A stretch of 32,826 bases of DNA from Pseudopedobacter sp. (GTDB lineage Bacteria; Bacteroidota; Bacteroidia; Sphingobacteriales; Sphingobacteriaceae), in NCBI GenBank assembly GCA_014378105.1, contig JACMOI010000077.1, forward strand, positions 1 to 32,826. Reading direction: 5' to 3'. The notes under the pieces were generated by a model. The model worked only from the letters and a program-made list of their open reading frames with translations. It was not told where the DNA came from and ran no database searches. Below are positions 24,963-32,716 of this stretch, in pieces. Each line of letters begins with the position of its first letter. The first letter of the stretch is position 1. A program made the position numbers and the translations under genes.

Positions 24963-25020
24963 GCTTACAAATCAGATGTACTGATTACAAAAGATAGTTT
25001 AACAATTAAATTTTTTTAAA

Positions 25021-25392
25021 ATGGATCAAAATAACGTAGTTTTTAGTGTCCCAATAGTGATGTTCATCTGTACCGCAGCGGTAATTTTTGGATTGAGGTA
25101 CATGTCTAATAAAGAAAGAATGGCCATGATTGAAAAAGGTCTTGACCCCGGATTAAGGAAAAGCCAACCACAACCTTATACGGTATTAAAATGGGGTTTA
25201 TTGTTAATAGGTGCCGGTTTAGGTCTGTTTTTAGCCTTTACTTTAGACCACTCCATATTTAAAGTAACAGCAGATGAGTGGGGAAATAACGATCGCAATG
25301 TGCCTATCTATTTCTCATTGATCGCCATCTTCGGAGGTTTAGGCTTATTTACCTCCTACCTTATCGAAAAGAAAGAAACTTTGAATAAATAG
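25021..25392 (+). CDS. DUF6249 membrane protein, probable ECF sigma target
   Basis: A 123-residue protein with three hydrophobic segments: FSVPIVMFICTAAVIFGLRY, WGLLLIGAGLGLFLAFTL and FSLIAIFGGLGLFTSYLI. Between the first two is a cytoplasmic loop, NKERMAMIEKGLDPGL. This E(R/K)xAMIEKG loop is typical of DUF6249 proteins, a Bacteroidota family of unknown function. It is divergent from the ECF sigma gene and carries the same promoter motif, so it probably belongs to that regulon, perhaps in an envelope stress response. It ends at a bidirectional terminator. Confidence 0.85.
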   Translation: MDQNNVVFSVPIVMFICTAAVIFGLRYMSNKERMAMIEKGLDPGLRKSQPQPYTVLKWGLLLIGAGLGLFLAFTLDHSIFKVTADEWGNNDRNVPIYFSLIAIFGGLGLFTSYLIEKKETLNK

Positions 25393-25409
25393 TTTAGTGT
25401 AGAATTAAT

Positions 25410-25444
25410 AAAAAATGCTCCCCAAAACTAGAGGAGCATTTTTT
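25410..25444. terminator. Bidirectional terminator between DUF6249 and the thioesterase
   Basis: AAAAAATGCTCC and GGAGCATTTTTT form a 12-base stem with an 11-base loop. It overlaps the thioesterase stop codon by two bases and serves both convergent genes. Confidence 0.9.
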
Positions 25445-25871
25445 ATTTAATGACTGCCGGAACCACTGCAACAGTTAGCCGACTGATACAAGTCATTTTT
25501 CCAGCATCGTTATATAATTTAATATCCCAAATATGGGTTTTACCTCCAATGTGAATGGGCGTACAAATTCCCGTAACCCAGCCATCTTTGATGGGGCGTA
25601 AATGATTAGCGTTAACTTCCAGGCCTACCCCCATATTCCTTTCGGGATTTAAAACCAAATTACTAGCAACACTTCCTAAAGTTTCTGCTAAAACTACCGA
25701 GGCGCCCCCATGCAAAATCCCGACTGGTTGATGCGTTCTTTCATCAACCGGCATCCTACCTTTTATGTAATCATCTCCAATCTCAGTAAATTCAATTCCT
25801 AGTAATGCACCAATATGATTTTTTGGTCTTCCGTTTAACTCGATTAAATCGGGTTTAGAAAACCATATCAT
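25443..25871 (-). CDS. Hotdog-fold thioesterase (PaaI/EntH-like)
   Basis: A 142-residue single hotdog domain. The motif VGILHGGASVVLAETLGS includes H54-G-G and E63, the family's active-site glutamate on the central helix. NANHLRP and GKTHIWDIKLYND form the strands at the dimer interface. Such proteins hydrolyse aromatic or fatty acyl-CoA or acyl-carrier thioesters and often have a salvage role. The start overlaps the DinB stop by 4 bases, so the gene is translated from the kinase-DinB-thioesterase transcript. The exact substrate is unknown. Confidence 0.92.
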   Translation of the reverse strand: MIWFSKPDLIELNGRPKNHIGALLGIEFTEIGDDYIKGRMPVDERTHQPVGILHGGASVVLAETLGSVASNLVLNPERNMGVGLEVNANHLRPIKDGWVTGICTPIHIGGKTHIWDIKLYNDAGKMTCISRLTVAVVPAVIK

Positions 25872-26389
25872 TTCTTTAAGTACTTTTCTTTTAAAATATT
25901 GAAATGATGCTCGATATGTCCGTAGATAATAAAAAGCAAGGCACCCGCAGAAACTACATTTCCATTTGCTGTTCCTTTCTTTCTCATATCATCGTCTGTT
26001 AAACATTTGAAGAAAAATAAATTTGCCTGACGTAACATTACCAATTCATCTACCAAATCTTCGTAAGAATATTTATCAATGTCAGTGTTTGCAACAATTA
26101 AATCTTGGTCGTAACCTGGCAAATCAGTTTGATCATTTCTGGCAATACGCATTGCCCGGTAAGTCATTACTCTTTCTGTATCGATCAAATGAGAAATCAC
26201 TTGTTTCACTGTCCACTTTCCATCTGCATAAGCGTAATCATATTTCTTTGCAGGGATATCCGCTAAAAAATCGTCAATAGCATTTAGCTGTGACTTTAAC
26301 CTTTTTAAAATCGGTTGATTTCCGGCTGAAGCTAATTGGATATATCCTTCGTAAAATGGATTGTATTCGTTAGTTAAGGGTTGGTACAT
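25868..26389 (-). CDS. DinB-family metal-dependent protein
   Basis: A 173-residue four-helix-bundle protein of the DinB/YfiT superfamily. The three-histidine metal site is suggested by H67 in VKQVISHLIDTERV and H158/H162 in YGHIEHHFNIL. KWTVKQVISHLIDTER is the most conserved family segment. Some relatives are thiol-S-transferases (bacillithiol or mycothiol-dependent), but many remain uncharacterised. Its start lies 20 bases inside the end of the kinase gene, and its stop overlaps the thioesterase start, so three unrelated activities share one message. Confidence 0.9.
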   Translation of the reverse strand: MYQPLTNEYNPFYEGYIQLASAGNQPILKRLKSQLNAIDDFLADIPAKKYDYAYADGKWTVKQVISHLIDTERVMTYRAMRIARNDQTDLPGYDQDLIVANTDIDKYSYEDLVDELVMLRQANLFFFKCLTDDDMRKKGTANGNVVSAGALLFIIYGHIEHHFNILKEKYLKK

Positions 26390-27578
26390 AATTTAAGCTA
26401 CTTTTAATAATTATTCTGAAAGTGGTTCCTTTTCCAATTTCAGATTCTTTTACAAATATTTGTCCTCTATGATAATTTTCTATAATCCTTTTGGTAAGGG
26501 AAAGTCCTAAGCCCCAGCCCCTTTTACGCGTTGTAAAACCAGGCTGAAAAATAGCGTCAAATTTAGAACGAGGGATACCCTTACCAGAGTCGGTAATATC
26601 TACAAATATCTGCTCTTTCACAATATTTTCTTCAATATTGATAGAAATTTGACCTTCGCCTTCAATAGCATTCACTGCGTTTTTTAGAATATTTTCTATC
26701 ACCCAATCAAACAATGGAATGTTTAAAAATGCTTCTTGATGTTCATCTCCACTGATGCTGAATTGTATTTTGTCACTTACCCTAACTTTAAAGTAATCCA
26801 CATATTCGGTTACTACCTGATGAACAGAATGGCGAGTAAGAACTGGCTTTGAGCCGATTTTGGAAAACCGATCTGCCACAATTTCTAATCGCTTCACATC
26901 ATTCTCCATCTGTAATATGAGGGGATCTTGCTCCGCATTAAACTTATCTTTCAATAATTCTGTCCAGGCCATTAATGATGAAATGGGTGTTCCCAATTGG
27001 TGCGCCGTTTCTTTGGCTAAGCCGACCCAAACCTGATTTTGCTCGGAACGCCGGGCCGAACTAAAGGAGTAATAAGCAATAAATAGAAAAGCTGCAATTA
27101 CGGTTAGTTGAATATAGGGGAAGATCCTGAGCTGTGTGAGTAAATCGCTATCTTTATAATAGACCTTATAATAACTTGGTTTTCCCTCAAAGTCTATTAA
27201 AATGGGCTCATGTTGGGCTTTCATTCTCTTTAACTCCCGCAGAAAATATTTTGGGTCATATACTTTATCTGATTCTACTTTATAGTAAGTCTTAGTAGAA
27301 TCTAGAGCAGTATACATCATAATAGAATCCTTCTCATTTGTAACAATCACAGAAACAGTTAAGCTATCTCTTACTGTAAAAAGATAGTTCATCATTTCAT
27401 CGTTATCAGTATTGAAAAGCTTTTTAAAACTCTGGCTCCAAATCTCTGCTCGGGTACGCTCAGATTTTGAAATCCCTGTTACCAAAAAATCGGTGTACCA
27501 TAAGGATGATGAGGCAATAACTACTGCAAAAAAGAGCAAAAGATATTTCCAGCGGCGTTTTTGTTCGTAAGGATTCAT
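26370..27578 (-). CDS. Sensor histidine kinase with periplasmic domain
   Basis: A 402-residue inner-membrane kinase. The first membrane segment is about residues 12-30, a periplasmic domain of about 120 residues carries no recognised fold, and the second segment is about 152-170. There is no HAMP domain. The phospho-acceptor H193 lies in GLAKETAHQLGTPISSL, a HisKA variant common in Bacteroidota. The ATPase domain shows an N-box at ENILKNAVNAI, DSGKGIP and RGWGLGLSL. No response regulator is adjacent. It is first in the overlapping operon with DinB and thioesterase genes. Confidence 0.92.
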   Translation of the reverse strand: MNPYEQKRRWKYLLLFFAVVIASSSLWYTDFLVTGISKSERTRAEIWSQSFKKLFNTDNDEMMNYLFTVRDSLTVSVIVTNEKDSIMMYTALDSTKTYYKVESDKVYDPKYFLRELKRMKAQHEPILIDFEGKPSYYKVYYKDSDLLTQLRIFPYIQLTVIAAFLFIAYYSFSSARRSEQNQVWVGLAKETAHQLGTPISSLMAWTELLKDKFNAEQDPLILQMENDVKRLEIVADRFSKIGSKPVLTRHSVHQVVTEYVDYFKVRVSDKIQFSISGDEHQEAFLNIPLFDWVIENILKNAVNAIEGEGQISINIEENIVKEQIFVDITDSGKGIPRSKFDAIFQPGFTTRKRGWGLGLSLTKRIIENYHRGQIFVKESEIGKGTTFRIIIKSSLNYVPTLN

Positions 27579-27594
27579 AAAGAAAGCAAATTAC

Positions 27595-27628
27595 AAAAAA
27601 ACAGCAGTGAAATTAATCCACTGCTGTT
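27595..27628 (-). terminator. Terminator of the rhodanese-SPFH operon
   Basis: AACAGCAGTG and CACTGCTGTT form a 10-base stem with a 9-base loop. On the minus strand it is followed by a run of T. It lies 29 bases past the SPFH stop. Confidence 0.9.
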
Positions 27629-27656
27629 AATATTTTGGAAACGTAAGAAATGAATT

Positions 27657-28562
27657 TTAATTTCCTCCGATAATCACTGGATTCTTACCACTTCCCATAA
27701 TGATTACTTTAGCATTTGCTGAAGTTGCGATTGCCTGTTGAGCTTTTATAGCTTCATACTGTAATTGCTTATCAGATAATCCAGTAGAAAGTATTTTTTG
27801 ATAATCAGCAATACCTTGCGCTTCAACCCTTTTTCGCTCTGCTTCTTGCTTTTCTTTTTGCAGTACAAAGGTCATTTTTTGTGCATCTTGCTCTGCATTA
27901 ATTTTAGATTCAATAGTTGCTTTTACAGAAGCAGGAAGGGTAATGTTTCTAATTAATAATTGTTGTAATTGTAAACCTCTTTTAGAAAAACTAGCTTCTA
28001 TAGTTTTATATATTTTGCTTTGAAATTCATCTCTTCTAGAGGAATATAAAGCAACCGCATCATAAGAAACGGCATTATCTCTAATAGCAGTTCTTGATAT
28101 TGGGCGAACAATTTTATCTAAATAATCCGTTCCTATTTCTTTTAATATCCTCGGGGCTTCGTTACTTTTAACATTAAAAAGAACAGATAAATCTATTACT
28201 ACTTCTAAACCATCTGCTGTTAAAATCCTAATAGCATCATCGCCTTTTACTGTACCTTCTTCATGTGTTGCAGACATGGTATAAGTTTGGGTACGTACAT
28301 CAAAACCTGTTACTTCTACTAAAGGATTTAAAAAATTTAATCCACTATATATTACATCATTATCTACTTTACCAAATAAGGTTTTTACGCCCACTTGTCC
28401 CGGTTCTATCGTTTTAAAACAGGAAGTAAAAACACCAATAACAATAAATATTGGGGCAATAATGTACAAAAGCCTGCTCACTTTATCTGCCTGCTGATTG
28501 GGTTGTTTTGATAACACAAAACCTATTAAAAATGCTATTGCTCCTAATACAATTAATATCAT
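27657..28562 (-). CDS. SPFH/prohibitin-like membrane protein
   Basis: A 301-residue protein. Two N-terminal hydrophobic segments (about residues 2-18 and 31-48) are followed by the SPFH (Band 7) domain, from TIEPGQVGVKTLFGKV to about residue 215. A charged helical region follows (KINAEQDAQKM, VLQKEKQEAERKRVEAQGIAD), ending in a glycine-rich tail. The EPGQVGV strand and ISRTAIRDNAVSYDAVALYS segment match prohibitins. Such proteins form large membrane-bound rings and are often linked to proteases or membrane domains. It lies 23 bases after a small membrane protein gene and ends the operon. Confidence 0.92.
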   Translation of the reverse strand: MILIVLGAIAFLIGFVLSKQPNQQADKVSRLLYIIAPIFIVIGVFTSCFKTIEPGQVGVKTLFGKVDNDVIYSGLNFLNPLVEVTGFDVRTQTYTMSATHEEGTVKGDDAIRILTADGLEVVIDLSVLFNVKSNEAPRILKEIGTDYLDKIVRPISRTAIRDNAVSYDAVALYSSRRDEFQSKIYKTIEASFSKRGLQLQQLLIRNITLPASVKATIESKINAEQDAQKMTFVLQKEKQEAERKRVEAQGIADYQKILSTGLSDKQLQYEAIKAQQAIATSANAKVIIMGSGKNPVIIGGN

Positions 28563-28585
28563 ATTCTTATTTTTTAAGGGAAGAT

Positions 28586-28813
28586 TTATTTCTTTCCTTT
28601 ACTTTTTAGGTTAACCATAATCTCTGCTTTCTGTTTCATTTCTAGCTGCACAATTTTGATGTGCTTTATTTTGTAGAAAACCGTTAGCCCAAACGCAGCA
28701 GCACATAAAATAACTATAAACAAGTTATCTAATTTAAAACCGTAATAGCCAACTATTACAGCTACAATAAGCAAAATATTTAATATGGTACTAAAAATGA
28801 TGTGCTTGCCCAT
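28586..28813 (-). CDS. Small two-helix membrane protein
   Basis: A 75-residue protein with two hydrophobic segments, IFSTILNILLIVAVIVGYYGF and LFIVILCAAAFGLTVFYKI (about residues 5-25 and 31-49). A basic tail (KIHIK-like, ending KSKGKK) probably faces the cytoplasm. No family is recognised. The start overlaps the rhodanese stop by one base (TAATG), and the SPFH gene follows after 23 bases. This points to one transcript and perhaps one membrane function. It may be a partner of the SPFH protein; this is context only. Confidence 0.7.
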   Translation of the reverse strand: MGKHIIFSTILNILLIVAVIVGYYGFKLDNLFIVILCAAAFGLTVFYKIKHIKIVQLEMKQKAEIMVNLKSKGKK

Positions 28814-29127
28814 TAATAAACTTGTATGCTATCGTCTATTTCTGCAGCCCAAGCTAAAATGCCACCTTTTAAATTATAAAGATTGTTATATCCTAAACTT
28901 TCTAACTGATTAAGAGCCGCAGCACTTCTTGCACCACTTCTACACTGCATTACTACTGGTATATCTTTAGAAATTTTATCTGCCTCAATCACAATTCCAG
29001 CTAAAGGGATATTTTCTCCCTTAATATTTGACATTTCATATTCAAAAGGCTCACGTACATCTATCAATTGGAAATCTTTACCTTCCTCTTTCCATTGTTT
29101 TAATTCTGAAACTGATATTTCTTTCAT
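28813..29127 (-). CDS. Single-domain rhodanese-like sulfurtransferase
   Basis: A 104-residue rhodanese domain (GlpE/PspE-like size). LIDVREPFEYEMSNIKGENIP is the usual conserved N-terminal motif. The active-site loop is MQCRSGARSAAAL, with C62 carrying the persulfide. LYNLKGGILAWA is the typical C-terminal segment. It may transfer sulfane sulfur to thiol acceptors. There is no signal peptide, so it is cytoplasmic. It is the first gene of an operon with a small membrane protein and an SPFH protein. A perfect TAnnTTTG element lies 17 bases upstream. Confidence 0.93.
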   Translation of the reverse strand: MKEISVSELKQWKEEGKDFQLIDVREPFEYEMSNIKGENIPLAGIVIEADKISKDIPVVMQCRSGARSAAALNQLESLGYNNLYNLKGGILAWAAEIDDSIQVY

Positions 29128-29143
29128 GTTTGATTGTTTTTAT

Positions 29144-29151
29144 CAAAGGTA
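29144..29151 (-). promoter_or_regulatory. Bacteroidota -7 element for the rhodanese-SPFH operon
   Basis: The minus strand reads TACCTTTG, an exact TAnnTTTG match located 17 bases before the rhodanese start codon. The nearest TTG (CAA at 29161-29163) is only nine bases away, so the -33 element is unclear. Confidence 0.5.
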
Positions 29152-29272
29152 GAAAAAAGACAATTGTTAATAGGAAACTTTAACTATTATAATTTGGCAA
29201 TTATTAATGTGGATTAGAATCTAAGTTTTATAATTAATAATTTAAATGATAATGATTTGGGCGTTTTAACAC

Positions 29273-29288
29273 TCCGCCAGCTGGCGGA
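29273..29288. repeat. Perfect 16-base GC-rich palindrome (REP-like)
   Basis: TCCGCCAGCTGGCGGA is fully self-complementary and stands out in an AT-rich intergenic region. On the plus strand it is followed by TATATC and a run of T, so it could form a terminator-like hairpin, although no plus-strand gene precedes it. From memory this palindrome is dispersed in many Bacteroidota genomes. Confidence 0.6.
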
Positions 29289-29306
29289 TATATCTTTTTT
29301 TGTTTT

Positions 29307-29331
29307 ATTCTTCAACTCCGCTCAGAATGAC
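29307..29331. repeat. Interspersed extragenic repeat unit
   Basis: A 25-base stretch beginning ATTCTTCAACTCC and ending GCTCAGAATGAC. It contains the short inverted ends ATTCT/AGAAT. It is close to a sequence often seen scattered between genes in Bacteroidota. It lies 18 bases from the palindrome, so the two may form a composite element. The identification rests on memory. Confidence 0.55.
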
Positions 29332-29388
29332 AAAAAAAGGATGACGTTTTCTATCTTTAACCAACACATTAAAGTTTTTTAATCAATT

Positions 29389-30819
29389 TTAATTTCCTTT
29401 TAAATAATTTATTGGAATTTTAACTCTTAGTAATTGATATTTCTCTTCTTTAATAACCTTATAGTAAAGCATTTCATTCTTACCATCATAAACAAAAGAA
29501 TTTTGCGGGTTTTCATCATTTATTATTGGACCTAAATTAATAGGCTCGCTCCATTTTTTCCAAGTATCGTCTAACCTTACCGTGTAATACAAATCTTCAT
29601 TGCCATAGCTACTCATTCCGTTGCTTATAAAAAATAAGGTTTTCTCATCTTCAGCTAAAAAAGGCAAAAATTCGTCATTTGCCGAATTCACATTTTTACC
29701 CAAATTTTGTAAAATAGAATAAGTTCCGTCTTCTTTAATTTTAGCAAAATATAAATCTAACCCTCCTTGAGATATATCTGATTCTAATGCCATAATAATG
29801 ATACTACCATCTTTATTAGCTGTTAAATATGAGACTTCTGCAAAATTATTAAACGCAACTATTTCCAAAGGTTTTTCAACCACGTATTCACTGCCAGATT
29901 GATTATAAATAAAATACCCTGTTTCTGAACTTCCCTTTTTATATGGAGAGCCTCCAACAATAAATCTATTACCAATAATGCCCACTAGGTAATTATTTTC
30001 CTGATTTTTATTGATGCTTTGTGGTAATTGGGTTAAATTCTGACCTTTACCATTAATAACATCAAGAGAAAAAATATTGTTTTTTTTGTTATTATCTTCC
30101 ATATTAAGATATAAACGATTATCCTTTAAGAAACTAAAGCCAAAATATTTATCAGAAGTAAAAACTACTTCAGGCTTAGTTAAATTTTCAAATTCTTTTC
30201 TTGTATTAATTATAGGGACAATTGGAACATCAGAATCTGAAATTCCAATGGCATCAATTTGTTTATCGCCAGCCGATTTTTTAAAGCTAAAAACCACTCT
30301 CAAAGCTTTAACATTTTCTACAGGTTCTTCTAATTTGGCATATTCTATACCTGGTTTATTATTAACATCAGATGCTACTGAGACTTTTCTTCTTCTGCGT
30401 CCAAAATAATAAGCTCTATCTGCGCCGGCAGAACCCTTATCCATAAAACCTAAATCCATGTTCATGGTACTGAAGGCACTCCTAAAAACTTCATTATATT
30501 TGCCATCTCCTGTACCGGCTAAAACTTTCACAAAACAACCAGTATTCAAATTTTCAAAAATGGCTATTTGCTTTACTGTTTGTGCTTTTTCAAACTCTAC
30601 CTCAATAAAATCATGACCGTCTTGTGCGTTTTTTGGCGCCCAAGCATTTGGGCTATCCCCCCCTTGAGGGAAAACATCTGGCTTACCAATTACTCTTCTA
30701 GAGCTATATTGTTTTCCACCCAAATCGGATGAGCTTTTAATCACTTTTGATACCCATTGAACTTGCTGACAATCACCAATTAATGGAAAAAACAGCAGTA
30801 GAATTATAAACTTTTTCAT
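29389..30819 (-). CDS. Exported beta-propeller (PD40-like) protein, OmpA-associated N-region type
   Basis: A 476-residue exported protein; the signal peptide is MKKFIILLLFFPLIGDCQ (about 1-18). The N-terminal region (about 20-195) contains SKVIKSSSDLGGKQYSSRRV, IGKPDVFPQGGDSPNAWAP and EVEFEKAQTVKQIAIFE. This resembles a discoidin-like module seen in Bacteroidota OmpA-type proteins. WD40-like propeller repeats follow, including NDEFLPFLAEDEKTLFFIS and NEDLYYTVRLDDTWKKWSEP. The C-terminal OmpA peptidoglycan-binding domain common in such proteins is absent. Function is unknown. It follows the PQQ-like gene in the same orientation, with a terminator-like hairpin between them. Confidence 0.8.
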   Translation of the reverse strand: MKKFIILLLFFPLIGDCQQVQWVSKVIKSSSDLGGKQYSSRRVIGKPDVFPQGGDSPNAWAPKNAQDGHDFIEVEFEKAQTVKQIAIFENLNTGCFVKVLAGTGDGKYNEVFRSAFSTMNMDLGFMDKGSAGADRAYYFGRRRRKVSVASDVNNKPGIEYAKLEEPVENVKALRVVFSFKKSAGDKQIDAIGISDSDVPIVPIINTRKEFENLTKPEVVFTSDKYFGFSFLKDNRLYLNMEDNNKKNNIFSLDVINGKGQNLTQLPQSINKNQENNYLVGIIGNRFIVGGSPYKKGSSETGYFIYNQSGSEYVVEKPLEIVAFNNFAEVSYLTANKDGSIIIMALESDISQGGLDLYFAKIKEDGTYSILQNLGKNVNSANDEFLPFLAEDEKTLFFISNGMSSYGNEDLYYTVRLDDTWKKWSEPINLGPIINDENPQNSFVYDGKNEMLYYKVIKEEKYQLLRVKIPINYLKGN

Positions 30820-30840
30820 GTTTTAGTTTTTAGCTTTAAT

Positions 30841-30871
30841 AAAAAACGGCTACAACCTAAGCTGCAGCCGT
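30841..30871 (-). terminator. Terminator between the two beta-propeller genes
   Basis: On the minus strand ACGGCT pairs with AGCCGT around a 14-base loop and is followed by six T. It lies 34 bases past the PQQ-like stop. A second small hairpin, TTGCTAC/GTAGCAA (30883-30898), precedes it. Confidence 0.75.
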
Positions 30872-30904
30872 ACCACAAACAATTGCTACTTGTAGCAAAA
30901 GATC

Positions 30905-32716
30905 TTAGTTGTTAACTTTTATTTTTTCTACTTTTTTGTTCTTAAAAGCATAGATGAATTCGCCATCTGAAGAAATATCTATTCCATCACCATATTCTGG
31001 ACTACCCCCTTTTCCTTTTGATTCTACTGTACCTTTGGTTTCGCCAGTTTCCATGTTGATGCCATAAATGATATTTTTACTGTTTTTTTGATTCCTTAAA
31101 AAAAAGTTTCCGTTTAGATCATACCAATAATCAATTCCTGATAATTTATCTGTTGCGTAATTTCTCTTGCCATCTGCTTTTTTATAGCTAGCCAAACCTT
31201 TTTCTGATATCACCACTACGTTATCGCCATAGTCAACCACATCAAAAGCTTTTCCAACTTTTGCATCGTTATGTTTTACATCAAATAGTTGCTTTCCTGA
31301 AGCAATGTCATAAGAATAAAATTCATCACCATCACCAATAAAAACCGTTTTATCCTTATCAATAATCATATCTGTAATGCGTTTATCAAATCTTTCAGAA
31401 CGCCAAGCGGTTTTACCATCAGCATCACTTAAAGCCAATAACCCGTTTTTTTGATTTACATAATCATAATAAATTTTACTTGAAGTGGATGAGCCATAAC
31501 TGCTAGATTGTGTTACGATTTCTTGTACTTGTACCTTCCCACCAACTTGAACCATTATTTTATCACCTGCTTTGTAAATTTTAGGCATAGAGAACGCACC
31601 TGTTATTTTTTCTGATGCCCAAAGAAGCTTTCCAGTTGTTAAGTCATGTTTTTCTACATATTTGGTTCTATCTCTTGTTGCAAAAACTACAATATAAACT
31701 GCATCATCTGTAAATAATGGTTTTGCCAACGTTCTATAAATTTCTTTTTGGGTTTTGCTACCGAAAGGGACTTTACTTCCTTTACTCATATCATTTTCAT
31801 AAGCAACTTCCCATAATTTTTGGCCACTATTTGAATTAAATACCTGTATACCATCTAACCATAAAAAGACTTTATCGCCTTTTAACCAAAGATCTAAAAT
31901 AGGTTTACGCGTTACCAATTCTTTTTCTACTGTACCTCTAAAAGATGCATCCCAAACTATCTCTCCGTTAGCTGCATTTATTTTTAACAACTGGTTTTTA
32001 AACCCGCTAATTAAAGCTCCAAAAAAAGTTGGCTTATAATTAAGCATCACAATTTCATTTTTTGCCTTATCATAGGTATACTTTGCAACTGCACCTTTAA
32101 TCAATTTTGTTTCCCAAACTTTTTCCCCTGTTTTTGCCCTTACTAAATTCATCCCATCTTTTTGGGCAATTAAAAAGGCGTCTAATTCATCAATATATTT
32201 AACGGTTTCTAAATCTGAAGTGCTGCTTCCTATAGCGCCTCTATCTTTTGGTATTAGATTTTGATAATTTTCACTGTTCCAAAGTTCTTTTCCATTGGCC
32301 ATATCAATAACTGCAATTCTATCTGTTCCTAATTTTCTGGCATCAAAAAGAAAAAGATACCCTCCCTTACCTCCATCTTTCCAAACTGAATATTGATAAT
32401 CACATTTGTTGGTTTTATTGGTCGTAATGCTTTTATAATCTCCGTCCCAAACTGGTTTTCCATCTCCATTTAAAACAGAGGCAGAGTTTTCATCTGTACC
32501 CAATACATAACTATCTCCAAAAGAGCCTGTAACTGCTAAAACAGTGGCTTTATTAGCGAACTCAGATTCCCAAACAGTTTTAAAGTTTCCAGACATTTTA
32601 CTGCCTTTGCCAGCCATAAGGCCACTCATTTTGTCTTTTAATTTGCCAAATTGTGCATTGGCTGCAAACCCACTACTAGCAAGTAGTAGAGAAAGCGCAA
32701 TAATTTTTTTGTTCAT
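30905..32716 (-). CDS. Exported PQQ-like beta-propeller repeat protein
   Basis: A 603-residue exported protein. The signal peptide (about residues 1-21) ends FAANAQ. The rest consists of repeated four-strand blades with the pattern xxGxxxWxxxF/Y. Examples are NGDGKPVWDGDYKSI, MANGKELWNSENYQ, KTGEKVWETKL, ANGEIVWDASFRG, NSGQKLWEVAYEN, TTGKLLWASEKI and ADGKTAWRSERF. No PQQ-dehydrogenase catalytic motif is visible, so a structural or binding role is more likely. The upstream sequence to the window end is AT-rich, with no clear promoter and no further gene start. Confidence 0.85.
   Translation of the reverse strand: MNKKIIALSLLLASSGFAANAQFGKLKDKMSGLMAGKGSKMSGNFKTVWESEFANKATVLAVTGSFGDSYVLGTDENSASVLNGDGKPVWDGDYKSITTNKTNKCDYQYSVWKDGGKGGYLFLFDARKLGTDRIAVIDMANGKELWNSENYQNLIPKDRGAIGSSTSDLETVKYIDELDAFLIAQKDGMNLVRAKTGEKVWETKLIKGAVAKYTYDKAKNEIVMLNYKPTFFGALISGFKNQLLKINAANGEIVWDASFRGTVEKELVTRKPILDLWLKGDKVFLWLDGIQVFNSNSGQKLWEVAYENDMSKGSKVPFGSKTQKEIYRTLAKPLFTDDAVYIVVFATRDRTKYVEKHDLTTGKLLWASEKITGAFSMPKIYKAGDKIMVQVGGKVQVQEIVTQSSSYGSSTSSKIYYDYVNQKNGLLALSDADGKTAWRSERFDKRITDMIIDKDKTVFIGDGDEFYSYDIASGKQLFDVKHNDAKVGKAFDVVDYGDNVVVISEKGLASYKKADGKRNYATDKLSGIDYWYDLNGNFFLRNQKNSKNIIYGINMETGETKGTVESKGKGGSPEYGDGIDISSDGEFIYAFKNKKVEKIKVNN

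Noticed and set aside
30883..30898. Hairpin TTGCTAC/GTAGCAA as an attenuator or RNA element
   Set aside because: The loop is too small for a stable hairpin without fraying, and the true terminator lies immediately downstream; it is probably an accessory to termination.
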